The notes beneath the pieces are model-generated. The model searched no databases, was not told the origin of the DNA, and worked only from the letters and a program-made list of their open reading frames with translations. Positions 24,652-32,919 of a DNA stretch of 64,000 nucleotides are shown here, in pieces. The position numbers were made by a program, and so were the translations under genes. The stretch covers positions 248,001 to 312,000 of the forward strand of contig NZ_RXNV01000002.1 of NCBI RefSeq assembly GCF_003966265.1, in the 5' to 3' direction. The stretch's first letter is position 1. Each line of letters begins with the position of its first letter. This stretch comes from Shewanella atlantica. GTDB lineage: Bacteria; Pseudomonadota; Gammaproteobacteria; Enterobacterales; Shewanellaceae.

Positions 24652-26706
24652 ATGAAAAAAACTGCAATCATACTCGCCATCGCGAGTGCCGGGCTTTCAA
24701 TGTCGGCTCAGGCCGCTAATCCCGAGCCTTTCACGGTACAACACTTAGTTAAAATCAATAAGCTTCATTCGCCCGCATTATCTAATGATGGCAGTAAAAT
24801 TGTTTATGCTGTCAAAAAATTTGATGCAAGTGGTGAGGCCAGTTCAGATCTCTATATTAAAGATCTGTCTCAAACTGACAGTGAAGCGAAGCAGCTCACT
24901 TCTGCCGCGGGGACTGAGCATAGTGTTGCTTTTGCTGCAGACGACCAATCCATCTATTTTCTCGCCAGCCGCAATGGTTCCAGTCAACTGTATAAGTTGT
25001 CTTTAACTGGCGGAGAAGCGTTTCAGGTCTCTGACTTCCCGCTCGATGTAGAAGGTTTCAAGCTGTCTCAAGATGGCACACAAGTCGCAATGAACATGCG
25101 CGTTTTTCCTGACTGTAAAGATCTGCAATGTTCTGAGGATAAGTTTACCGCCGAACAGGAGCGTAAATCGACAGGACGTGAATACAAGCAGCTTATGGTC
25201 AGGCATTGGGATACTTGGAGTGATCACTCCAGAAGCCACCTGTTTGTCGCTAAGCTCAATGGTGAAATGATAACGAGTGCAGTTGATGTCACCGCCGGTT
25301 TAGATACAGAAACACCACCAAAACCCTTCTCGGCTATGGAAGAGGTGACCTTCTCACCTGATGGTAAGCACCTTGTTTACAGCGCTAAGGCGCCGGGCAA
25401 AGATCAAGCCTGGATCACTAACTATGACTTGTGGCAAGTTCCGGTAACCGGCGGCGACGCGGTGAACCTTACCGAAGACAATAAAGCCTGGGATGCCAAC
25501 CCGACTTTCTCTGCAGATGGCCGTTACCTGGCTTATCTTGCTATGACCAAGCCTGGTTTCGAGGCCGACAGATACCGCATTATGTTACGCGATACGGTAA
25601 CAGGCCAGGAGAAAGAGGTTGCTCCGTTATGGGATAGAAGCGCAAGTTCACTCACCTTCGGTAAAGATAACCGCACACTCTATGTCACGGCTCAGGATGT
25701 CGGACAGGTTACCGTATTCGAAGTTAATACCCAATTTGGTGATGTGAAAACGGTTTACAATGATGGAAGTAATAGTGTCGTTGGTGTGACTAACGACAAG
25801 ATTATTATTAAGCACAAATCGTTAGTTCAACCGGGCGATCTCTACTCGATGAACCTAGATGGCCAGGGGATTAAGCAACTGACCCAGGTAAACCGCGAAA
25901 AACTAGCCGAGATCAAGTTTGGTGAGTTCGAGCAGTTTAGCTTCAAGGGCTGGAACAACGAAGAGGTGCATGGTTACTGGATCAAGCCTTCCGACTACAA
26001 AGCCGGACAGAAGTATCCTATAGCATTTCTGGTTCACGGTGGTCCACAAGGCTCATTTGGTAACTCATTCAGCAGCCGCTGGAACGCTCAGCTGTGGGCA
26101 GGTGCGGGTTACGGTGTAGTCATGATCGACTTCCATGGGTCAACGGGTTACGGTCAGGACTTTACCGACTCGATCTCACAGGATTGGGGTGGCAAGCCCC
26201 TCGAAGATCTTCAGAAAGGTTTAGCTGCCGTCACTAAACAGCAAAAATGGCTGGATGAGACTCGTACTTGTGCCTTGGGTGGTTCATACGGTGGTTATAT
26301 GATGAACTGGATCCAGGGCAACTGGAGTGATGGCTTCAACTGTCTGGTTAACCATGCCGGTTTGTTCGATATGCGCTCTATGTACTATGTGACAGAAGAG
26401 CTATGGTTCCCAGAATATGAGTTCGGTGGGACCTATCAGGACAACAAGGAGCTGTACGAGAAGTTTAATCCGGTTAACTACACAGAGAACTGGAAAACGC
26501 CAATGTTGGTTATTCATGGTGAAAAAGACTTCCGTGTTCCTTATGGCCAGGGTTTAGCCGCGTACAGCTTTATGCAACGTAAAGGGATCCCATCCGAGTT
26601 GCTTATCTATCCTGAAGAGAACCATTGGATCCTCAATCCCGATAACCTTGAGCAATGGTATGCCAATGTACTTGGCTGGATGGATCGTTGGACTGAAAAG
26701 AAATAA
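24652..26706 (+). CDS. Secreted S9 family prolyl oligopeptidase-type peptidase
   Basis: This is a serine peptidase of the S9 (acylaminoacyl/dipeptidyl peptidase, DPP5-like) group and should act in the periplasm or outside. The 684-residue protein has a signal peptide ending at AQAA (about residue 22), a beta-propeller region (residues 30-400, with repeats such as VTFSPDGKHLVYSA and PTFSADGRYLAYLA), and a C-terminal alpha/beta-hydrolase domain. The triad is visible: Ser in GGSYGGYMMNW, Asp in GEKDFRVP, His in ENHWI. HGGPQGSFGNSF supplies the oxyanion region. ATG 24652 has no strong ribosome site. It is a single gene with its own terminator. Confidence 0.9.
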   Translation: MKKTAIILAIASAGLSMSAQAANPEPFTVQHLVKINKLHSPALSNDGSKIVYAVKKFDASGEASSDLYIKDLSQTDSEAKQLTSAAGTEHSVAFAADDQSIYFLASRNGSSQLYKLSLTGGEAFQVSDFPLDVEGFKLSQDGTQVAMNMRVFPDCKDLQCSEDKFTAEQERKSTGREYKQLMVRHWDTWSDHSRSHLFVAKLNGEMITSAVDVTAGLDTETPPKPFSAMEEVTFSPDGKHLVYSAKAPGKDQAWITNYDLWQVPVTGGDAVNLTEDNKAWDANPTFSADGRYLAYLAMTKPGFEADRYRIMLRDTVTGQEKEVAPLWDRSASSLTFGKDNRTLYVTAQDVGQVTVFEVNTQFGDVKTVYNDGSNSVVGVTNDKIIIKHKSLVQPGDLYSMNLDGQGIKQLTQVNREKLAEIKFGEFEQFSFKGWNNEEVHGYWIKPSDYKAGQKYPIAFLVHGGPQGSFGNSFSSRWNAQLWAGAGYGVVMIDFHGSTGYGQDFTDSISQDWGGKPLEDLQKGLAAVTKQQKWLDETRTCALGGSYGGYMMNWIQGNWSDGFNCLVNHAGLFDMRSMYYVTEELWFPEYEFGGTYQDNKELYEKFNPVNYTENWKTPMLVIHGEKDFRVPYGQGLAAYSFMQRKGIPSELLIYPEENHWILNPDNLEQWYANVLGWMDRWTEKK

Positions 26707-26742
26707 GCGTTCAAGCTTGAAATAACATAGACTTAGTCACTG

Positions 26743-26771
26743 AGGCCAGAATGTTTATTCTGGCCTTTTTT
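26743..26771 (+). terminator. Terminator after S9 peptidase gene
   Basis: AGGCCAGAAT and ATTCTGGCCT form a perfect 10-bp stem with a GTTT loop, followed by five T. Confidence 0.92.
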
Positions 26772-26875
26772 ATTGTTAGAGCTTAAGTTGATCGTAGAAC
26801 ATCAGCGAACTGAGTCAGGCCTTTGCATAAACTTTAGTGTGGTGTGTACCGGCTGACAGCAGACAAGGATAGAAA

Positions 26876-28204
26876 ATGCGCTTGATCCAGCTTTTCAAAA
26901 AGGAGTTGTCCCACGAAGCCCGTATCTGGGTGCGTGACGAACTTGTATCTGAGCAGCAGGCCAATACGATATTGGCTCGCTACGGCACAAGTCTCAGCGA
27001 TGATACTGATAAGAACTCTTTCGGTTATTACCTGCTGATGTCATTGGGAGTCTTGTTTATCGGCTTAGCGCTGATACTGATCGTTTCACACAACTGGGAT
27101 GAGATCCCAAGCAGTATCCGTACGGGAAGCTTACTGCTATTGACGCTGGTGACTAACGCTGTCGGTATCAATCTGTTTCTATCACAACGGACCAGGGCTG
27201 GCATCATCTGGTTACTCTTTGGCGGCATGAGTTATGGCGCCAGTATCATGCTCATCGCGCAGATCTATCACCTGGGAGAGCATTTCCCCGATGGCATATT
27301 CTGGTGGGCATTGGGTATTTTGCCCTTGGTGGTGTTTACTCAGAGTCGATTACTGGCGTTATTATCCTTGGGCCTGGCCAGTATCTGGTTAGTGGTCGAA
27401 TCTGGGGAAGGCTTTTTCCCGACGCTTTATCCGATTTTTATCTTAGTAGCACTTTGGTTAACCCTGTTTCATGCGCGTTCCCGTTTGCTGTTTCTCGCCT
27501 GTATTGTGGGGTTGCTTGTATGGATAAATTTAGGGCTGGCATGGGTTATGGGCAGTGGCTATCATTTCGATCCCTTTGCCGAGCAGTTTCCATTTTCATT
27601 AGGCCTGGCGCTTTTGATCAATGGAGCCGCCTGGTGGCTCATGCGCGCCGAAAAGAGTGATTGGCGTGAGTATGGTTTGGTATTACACATCTGGCTACTC
27701 AGGGCAGCCATTGTTACCTTATTAGTATTAAGCTTCGAAGGTGTTTGGGAAGAGTATTCAAGTGACCGGAATTGGTTATCTGTGATAAGTGTTATCTTCA
27801 TTATCGTGTCGGGGATAGTTGCTTTTAGGCTCTCCCGTGCAAGTGGTCGATATGCTTCATTACCTGTATTGATGCTTACCGGCTATCTGGCGTTTTCATT
27901 TACTCTGGTAAACAGTTTCAGCCATATGGAATTTATCGCAGCCATTGCTACCAACTTGATGCTTCTCTTTATGGGGATCCTCTTGATAAGAAGAGGGATA
28001 GACCAGTCCGAAACTCACTATTTCTATACCGGTATTGTGGTCCTGTTACTGACAGCATTTATTCGCTATTTCGATCTCATTGGTGACTATATTGGTGGAG
28101 CGCTGCTGTTTCTCGTTGCGGCGGGGATCCTGATGGCCGCCGCAAAATACTGGAAGCATCATGTTTCCCTTATCGCTTTAAAGCAGGGAGAAGATAGAGA
28201 GTGA
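26876..28204 (+). CDS. DUF2157-type polytopic membrane protein
   Basis: The 442-residue protein has a cytoplasmic N-terminal stretch (RDELVSEQQANTILARYG) typical of DUF2157 proteins, then about 10-12 hydrophobic segments from residue 50 to 430. Its function is unknown. It overlaps the next gene by four bases (GTGA), and that gene encodes a GDYXXLXY-domain protein, the usual partner of DUF2157 proteins, which suggests that the two form a membrane complex. ATG 26876 follows AAGGAT. Confidence 0.82.
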   Translation: MRLIQLFKKELSHEARIWVRDELVSEQQANTILARYGTSLSDDTDKNSFGYYLLMSLGVLFIGLALILIVSHNWDEIPSSIRTGSLLLLTLVTNAVGINLFLSQRTRAGIIWLLFGGMSYGASIMLIAQIYHLGEHFPDGIFWWALGILPLVVFTQSRLLALLSLGLASIWLVVESGEGFFPTLYPIFILVALWLTLFHARSRLLFLACIVGLLVWINLGLAWVMGSGYHFDPFAEQFPFSLGLALLINGAAWWLMRAEKSDWREYGLVLHIWLLRAAIVTLLVLSFEGVWEEYSSDRNWLSVISVIFIIVSGIVAFRLSRASGRYASLPVLMLTGYLAFSFTLVNSFSHMEFIAAIATNLMLLFMGILLIRRGIDQSETHYFYTGIVVLLLTAFIRYFDLIGDYIGGALLFLVAAGILMAAAKYWKHHVSLIALKQGEDRE

Positions 28205-28749
28205 ATACCATGACAATTCCTGATTGGCTGCATAAGAAGCCCGGTAAGCGAACGATACAGATAGGGCTTATTTTAACCCTTTGTTTTCAAATGGCTGTTT
28301 TGAGTGTCGAATACCTGGGCTCCGTTTTGCCCATATGGACAGGGGAAGAGATTATCCTTAAGACTGAACCCGTTGACCCACGTAGTCTGTTCAGGGGCAA
28401 CTTTGTGCGTTTAAATTATGAGATCAACCGCATTCCCACAGAGCCCCATACAGAGTTTAAAATTGCTAGTGTGGTCTATGTTAGCTTGGTGGAGAGCAAA
28501 GGTATTTGGCAGTTCGATACTCTTAATGCAGCTAAGCCACATCAGGGGACCTATATTCGCGGCAGGGTACGCAGAAGCGACTCTGATACTGTTCAGGTTG
28601 AATATGGCATTGAGGCATTTTTTATGCCCAGGGAGAAAGCCTTGAAAGTCCAAAATGAGATGGGCGGCCAGGCACAGGTTCGGGTATTTGTCGCCCCTAA
28701 CGGTAAGGCTCGAGCGGTAGGATTCCAATGTCTGGGTGATGCCTGCTGA
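28201..28749 (+). CDS. GDYXXLXY-domain membrane-anchored protein
   Basis: The 182-residue protein has one N-terminal membrane segment (about residues 20-40) and a periplasmic domain carrying the family motif as RGNFVRLNYEIN, which fits the GDYXXLXY pattern with Asn and Phe at the second and third positions. Its function is unknown; family members are commonly encoded after DUF2157 membrane proteins, as here. The start is GTG 28201, overlapping the stop of the previous gene, or ATG 28210; GGGAG lies upstream of both. Translation is probably coupled to the first gene. Confidence 0.82.
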   Translation: MNTMTIPDWLHKKPGKRTIQIGLILTLCFQMAVLSVEYLGSVLPIWTGEEIILKTEPVDPRSLFRGNFVRLNYEINRIPTEPHTEFKIASVVYVSLVESKGIWQFDTLNAAKPHQGTYIRGRVRRSDSDTVQVEYGIEAFFMPREKALKVQNEMGGQAQVRVFVAPNGKARAVGFQCLGDAC

Positions 28750-28966
28750 CAGTTCTACCTTTTAGTCGCTGAATTTGAACCAACTGCGTCAGTGAAAATG
28801 CCAGGTTTCAGAATTACTCTGGAAGAGTTTTATGGCATTTGTTCCAGTTATCAAATAAAATCCAGCACCTAACGAGAGTATCCCTATGCCGGCGGCATGT
28901 TTAGACCCTTGCCACATTTAGTAGAAACCTCTTTCCCTATCAAGTACACATAATAGAATATTATCA

Positions 28967-29641
28967 ATGAAATATGATTGGATCCTCTTCGACGCCGATG
29001 AAACCTTGTTTCATTTCGATGCTTTCGAAGGCCTGAAACTGATGTTTAGCCGTTTTGGCGTGAGTTTTACCCGTGTAGATTTCGATGCCTATCAACTCAT
29101 CAACCAGCCCCTGTGGGTAGATTACCAAAATGGTGTTATCTCTGCGGCGCAGCTTCAGCAACAAAGGTTTACTCACTGGGCCGAGAAGTTAAGTGTCACC
29201 GCAAGTCATCTTAACAGTGCATTCTTATCGGCAATGGCAGAAATTTGTGCACTGCTGCCTGGTGCAAAAGAGTTAATAGATAAATTAAGTGGTAAGGCAA
29301 ACCTTGGCATTATCACTAACGGCTTTACCGAACTGCAGACCATAAGGTTAGAAAAGACCGGTTTACTCGGTGCATTCGAGCATGTCGTGATATCGGAGCA
29401 GGTCGGAATAGCCAAACCCGATGTCGGTATCTTTGAACATGCATTGAAGCGTATGGAAAATCCCGACAGAGAAAAAGTCTTAATGGTTGGTGATAACCCA
29501 CACTCTGATATCCAAGGCGGGTTAAATGCCGGATTGCATACCTGTTGGCTGAATATCCACAATGCACCTAAGCCGGATGGGATAGAGCCTCACTTCGAAG
29601 TTTCATCTCTTAAAGAGTTACAGCAGATCTTAGTGGCTTAA
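28967..29641 (+). CDS. yjjG: HAD-family nucleotidase YjjG
   Basis: YjjG hydrolyses pyrimidine nucleoside monophosphates, including non-canonical ones, and helps keep them out of DNA. The 224-residue protein has HAD motif 1 as ILFDADETLFHFD (two catalytic Asp), motif 2 as LGIITNGF, the motif 3 Lys near IAKPDVGIFEHAL, and motif 4 as VLMVGDNPHSDIQGG. This sequence and length closely fit YjjG. It has no clear ribosome site and converges with aceA, sharing a terminator. Confidence 0.9.
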   Translation: MKYDWILFDADETLFHFDAFEGLKLMFSRFGVSFTRVDFDAYQLINQPLWVDYQNGVISAAQLQQQRFTHWAEKLSVTASHLNSAFLSAMAEICALLPGAKELIDKLSGKANLGIITNGFTELQTIRLEKTGLLGAFEHVVISEQVGIAKPDVGIFEHALKRMENPDREKVLMVGDNPHSDIQGGLNAGLHTCWLNIHNAPKPDGIEPHFEVSSLKELQQILVA

Positions 29642-29672
29642 TTTCTACTTATATTGGTTAGATTGTTGTCAT

Positions 29673-29703
29673 AAAAAAAGCCAGAGTATTGCTACTCTGG
29701 CTT
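29673..29703 (-). terminator. aceA terminator (may also serve yjjG)
   Basis: AAGCCAGAGTA (29678-29688) and TACTCTGGCTT (29693-29703) form an 11-bp stem with a four-base loop. On the minus strand it is followed by seven T, which fits termination of aceA. Confidence 0.9.
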
Positions 29704-29748
29704 GGCTCTAGTGGGAAGCTAGAAGGAAATGGTTTTAATCAAATTTGA

Positions 29749-31332
29749 TTAACCAAACTGGTTCATAGTGTTGTCTTTACCCGATGCTTTCAGTGCCTGA
29801 TCTCCGGAGAAGTACTCTTTGTGATCGTCACCCATGTCTGAACCCGCCATGTTTTGATGTTTAACACAAGCGATGCCCTGACGGATCTCCTTGCGCTGAA
29901 CGTTGGCGACATAACCAAGCATACCTTGGTCACCGAAGTACTCTTTAGCCAGGTTATCTGTAGACAAGGCTGCAGTATGGTAGGTAGGCAGAGTGATCAG
30001 GTGGTGGAAGATACCCGCTTCACGTGCTGCATCAGCCTGGAAGGTACGGATCTTCTCATCGGCTTCTATCGCAAGTTCTGTCTCGTCGTAATCGATGCTC
30101 ATCAACTTAGCACGATCGTAACCCGATACATCTTTACCCGCTTCGGCCATTGCATCGAAGATCTGCTGGCGGAAGTTAAGTGTCCAGTTAAACGAAGGTG
30201 AGTTGTTATAAACAAGCTTTGCATTCGGTACGGTTTCACGGATAGCGTTTACCATAGCGCCAATTTGGGCTACATGAGGCTTTTCTGTCTCAATCCATAA
30301 CAGATCGGCACCGTTTTGCAGGCTGGTGATACAGTCAAGTACACAACGCTCTTCACCCGTGCCGGCTCTGAACTTAAACAGGCCGTTTGGAAGGCGTGAT
30401 GGCTTAACCAGCTTGTCACCACGCTTAAATACTACATCGCCGTTTTGAAGCTTGTCGGTCGATACCTCTTCAACTTCAAGGAATGAGTTGTACTTGTCAC
30501 CCAGGTCGCCCGGCTCAGCAGTTACGGCAATCTTCTGTGTCAGACCTGCGCCTAATGAGTCGGTACGGGCAACAATCACACCATCGTCGATGCCAAGCTC
30601 GAGGAATGCGTAACGTACCGCATTAATCTTGGCGAGAAACTCAACGTGTGGAACCGTTACTTTACCGTCCTGGTGTCCACACTGCTTCACATCGGAGACC
30701 TGGTTTTCAAGCTGGATACAACAAGCACCCGCTTCAATCATCTGTTTTGCCATCAGGTAGGTGGCTTCTTCGTTACCAAAACCGGCATCGATATCGGCAA
30801 TAATTGGTACGACATGAGTTTCAAAGCTATCAATCTTGTCTTGTATCGCTGCTTTATCTGCACCTTCGGCTTTGTCCAGTTCGCGGAAAAGTCCACCTAA
30901 TTCGCGAGCATCAGCCTGACGAAGGAATGTGTATAACTCGGCGATAAGGCTGGCGACAGAGGTCTTCTCGTGCATAGACTGATCCGGCAATGGACCGAAC
31001 TCGCTACGCAGTGCTGCAACCATCCAGCCGGACAGATACAGGTAACGACGCTTCGTCGTTAAAAGATGCTTCTTAATAGAGATCATCTTCTGTTGACCGA
31101 TAAATCCGTGCCAGCAACCCAGAGATTGAGTGTACTGTGAGCTATCTGCATCATAGTTAGCCATGTCTTCACGCATTATCTTGGCGGTATACTTGGCAAT
31201 GTCTAAACCTGTCTTAAAACGGTTCTGAGCTCGCATACGGGCTACTGATTCAGGGTTGATTGCATTCCAGGCACTACCTTCTTTCTCTACTAAGGTTGTT
31301 GCTGTATCGATATCTGCTCTGTAATTTGACAT
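29749..31332 (-). CDS. aceA: Isocitrate lyase (long form)
   Basis: Isocitrate lyase splits isocitrate into glyoxylate and succinate, the first step of the glyoxylate shunt. The 527-residue protein is about 90 residues longer than the enteric enzyme and fits the long form found in Pseudomonas and Shewanella. Visible motifs are CWHGFIGQQKMISIKKHLL, PIIADIDAGFGNEEATYLM, the catalytic loop DVKQCGHQDGK (enteric KKCGH appears here as KQCGH), VARTDSLGAG, and YNNSPSFNW. ATG 31332 follows AGGAAGGGA; an earlier in-frame start at 31365 is rejected. It is transcribed away from the LysR gene, with malate synthase G on the far side. Confidence 0.95.
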   Translation of the reverse strand: MSNYRADIDTATTLVEKEGSAWNAINPESVARMRAQNRFKTGLDIAKYTAKIMREDMANYDADSSQYTQSLGCWHGFIGQQKMISIKKHLLTTKRRYLYLSGWMVAALRSEFGPLPDQSMHEKTSVASLIAELYTFLRQADARELGGLFRELDKAEGADKAAIQDKIDSFETHVVPIIADIDAGFGNEEATYLMAKQMIEAGACCIQLENQVSDVKQCGHQDGKVTVPHVEFLAKINAVRYAFLELGIDDGVIVARTDSLGAGLTQKIAVTAEPGDLGDKYNSFLEVEEVSTDKLQNGDVVFKRGDKLVKPSRLPNGLFKFRAGTGEERCVLDCITSLQNGADLLWIETEKPHVAQIGAMVNAIRETVPNAKLVYNNSPSFNWTLNFRQQIFDAMAEAGKDVSGYDRAKLMSIDYDETELAIEADEKIRTFQADAAREAGIFHHLITLPTYHTAALSTDNLAKEYFGDQGMLGYVANVQRKEIRQGIACVKHQNMAGSDMGDDHKEYFSGDQALKASGKDNTMNQFG

Positions 31333-31405
31333 GGTAAGTCCCTTCCTACAAAAAATGATTAACAACGATTGATTGCTTCCGTTAAAAATAATAGTAAGAT
31401 TGTGT

Positions 31406-31422
31406 TAAATTAGTCTAATTTA
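31406..31422. promoter_or_regulatory. Palindrome between aceA and its LysR-type neighbour
   Basis: TAAATTAG-T-CTAATTTA is a perfect 8+1+8 inverted repeat, placed 26 bases before the LysR gene start and 73 bases before the aceA start. It contains a T-N11-A core, the general form of LysR operators, so it is a candidate site for the neighbouring regulator. The sequence GTCTAATTT recurs at 32786-32794 upstream of malate synthase. Confidence 0.5.
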
Positions 31423-31448
31423 TAGTTATTATCTTCGGTATTTATTTT

Positions 31449-32393
31449 ATGAATATATCTCGTATTGACCTGAATTTATTGGTTTATTTTGATGTTTTAC
31501 TTCGTGAATTAAATGTTACCAGGGCAGCAGATCAGCTCGGGATCAGTCAACCAGCGATGAGTAACGGTCTGAAAAGGTTACGTGTTCTATTTGATGACCC
31601 TCTGTTAATCAGAACCAGTAAAGGAATGACACCCACTGAGCGGGCATCGGAGCTAAAACCTGAGATCCGCGAGTTGCTGGTGGGTCTGGAAAAGGCGGTG
31701 CAGCCAAAAGCCAAGTTCAACCCGTATGAAAGTGACCAGGTGTTCAGAATGATGGCCTCCGATTACGCCGAAGCCACCTTGATCCCACTTCTAATTGCCA
31801 GATTACGTAATGAAGCACCTAAGGTGATCCTTGATATCATGACCCCCAGCGATGTGAACTTTCCCGATGTTGAACAGGGTAGAGTGGATATGGTGATCAA
31901 CCGCTTCGACAGTATTCCCCAGTCCTTTCACCAAAAAGTACTGTGGAAAGATACATTCAGCTGTTTAATCAACAAAAATCATCCGGTATTGAAAAACTTC
32001 AATCTGGAGAGCTATCTTGATGCGCACCATGTCTGGGTAAGTAAAACAGGCATGGGGGTCGGAGTCGGTATGGATCCCGATGATGTTCAGCGATTAGGCT
32101 GGGTTGATGAAGCACTGGCCAGATTAAATGCAAAGCGCAGGATCACTGTATTTACCCGACACTATCAAGCGGCGAGCTCATTGGCAGAACGTCAAGACCT
32201 GATAGCGACAGTTCCCAGTAAGATGGCGAGACTGCAACAAGATAACAGTAGGGTCAGTATCGTTCCACCGCCTTTCGATATACCCTCTATAGAGTTAACG
32301 ATGGCATGGAGCCCACTGCTGCAACATAACCCAGCTCACAAATGGATGCGAGAGCTTATCACCGAAACGGCGCGTATTATCGATAGGTTTTAG
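31449..32393 (+). CDS. LysR-family transcriptional regulator, glyoxylate locus
   Basis: The 314-residue protein has a LysR-type N-terminal winged helix (LNLLVYFDVLLRELNVTRAADQLGISQPAMSNGLKRLRVLFDDPLLIRT) and a periplasmic-binding-protein-like effector domain from about residue 90. It lies between aceA (divergent) and malate synthase G (downstream, same direction), so control of the glyoxylate shunt is a reasonable inference; the ligand is unknown. No clear ribosome site precedes ATG 31449. The last 44 codons are repeated in tandem immediately after the gene, so the C-terminus IDRF may be recent or variable. Confidence 0.88.
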   Translation: MNISRIDLNLLVYFDVLLRELNVTRAADQLGISQPAMSNGLKRLRVLFDDPLLIRTSKGMTPTERASELKPEIRELLVGLEKAVQPKAKFNPYESDQVFRMMASDYAEATLIPLLIARLRNEAPKVILDIMTPSDVNFPDVEQGRVDMVINRFDSIPQSFHQKVLWKDTFSCLINKNHPVLKNFNLESYLDAHHVWVSKTGMGVGVGMDPDDVQRLGWVDEALARLNAKRRITVFTRHYQAASSLAERQDLIATVPSKMARLQQDNSRVSIVPPPFDIPSIELTMAWSPLLQHNPAHKWMRELITETARIIDRF

Positions 32394-32690
32394 TGTGGTT
32401 CCAGGCTTCCATTAGATATTCCTCGTTCTAATAGAGAGTTGACGATGGCATGGAGCCCACTGCTGCAACATAACCCTGCCTATACATAAATCAGGTGGAT
32501 GCGAGAACTTATCACCGAAACGGCGCGTATTATCGATAGGTTTTAGTGTGGTTCCAGGCTTCCATTAGATATTCCTCGTTCTAATAGAGAGTTGACGATG
32601 GCATGGAGCCACTGCTGCAACATAACCCTCCTATACATAAATCAGGTGGATGCGAGAACTTACCACCGAAACGGCGCGTATTATCAGGTT
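32262..32690 (+). repeat. Tandem repeat of the LysR gene tail
   Basis: Three tandem copies, each starting at GTTCCA, are present: copy A at 32262-32397 is the functional gene tail (136 bp), copy B is 32398-32550 (153 bp), and copy C is 32551 to about 32690 (shortened at the end). B and C are nearly identical apart from two single-base deletions and one substitution. Both differ from A, with an insertion-like change after CAACATAACCC and a changed start. Copy B still reads PLDIPR...ELTMAWSPLLQHNPAY before a stop codon, so it descends from coding sequence of this gene or a close relative. Confidence 0.93.
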
Positions 32691-32919
32691 CTGAACTGAC
32701 GTCTTACAATTATAATCTGTATGAATGCTAATAATAATTACGATAAATTATATATATGTCATTAGGCTGGTATAGACTGATATGTGTCTAATTTTCAATA
32801 CTTGTTTATAGACTCCGCTGCATGTGGGATTAAATGACAACGAGCAATGAGCTCCAGAGTCGAGAAATAGAAGAGTCGCTATCAAGCTGACATCAGTTAA
32901 TTAACAGAAGGGATGCGAT
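32691..32919 (+). other. Intergenic leader before malate synthase G
   Basis: After the repeat copies this AT-rich stretch must carry the malate synthase promoter unless the gene is read through from the LysR gene. It includes GTCTAATTT at 32786-32794, also present in the aceA/LysR palindrome. No gene was seen in it. Confidence 0.4.

Noticed and set aside
28896..28908. Short GC-rich palindrome before yjjG
   Set aside because: The arms are only five bases long, with no T-run or known operator pattern.
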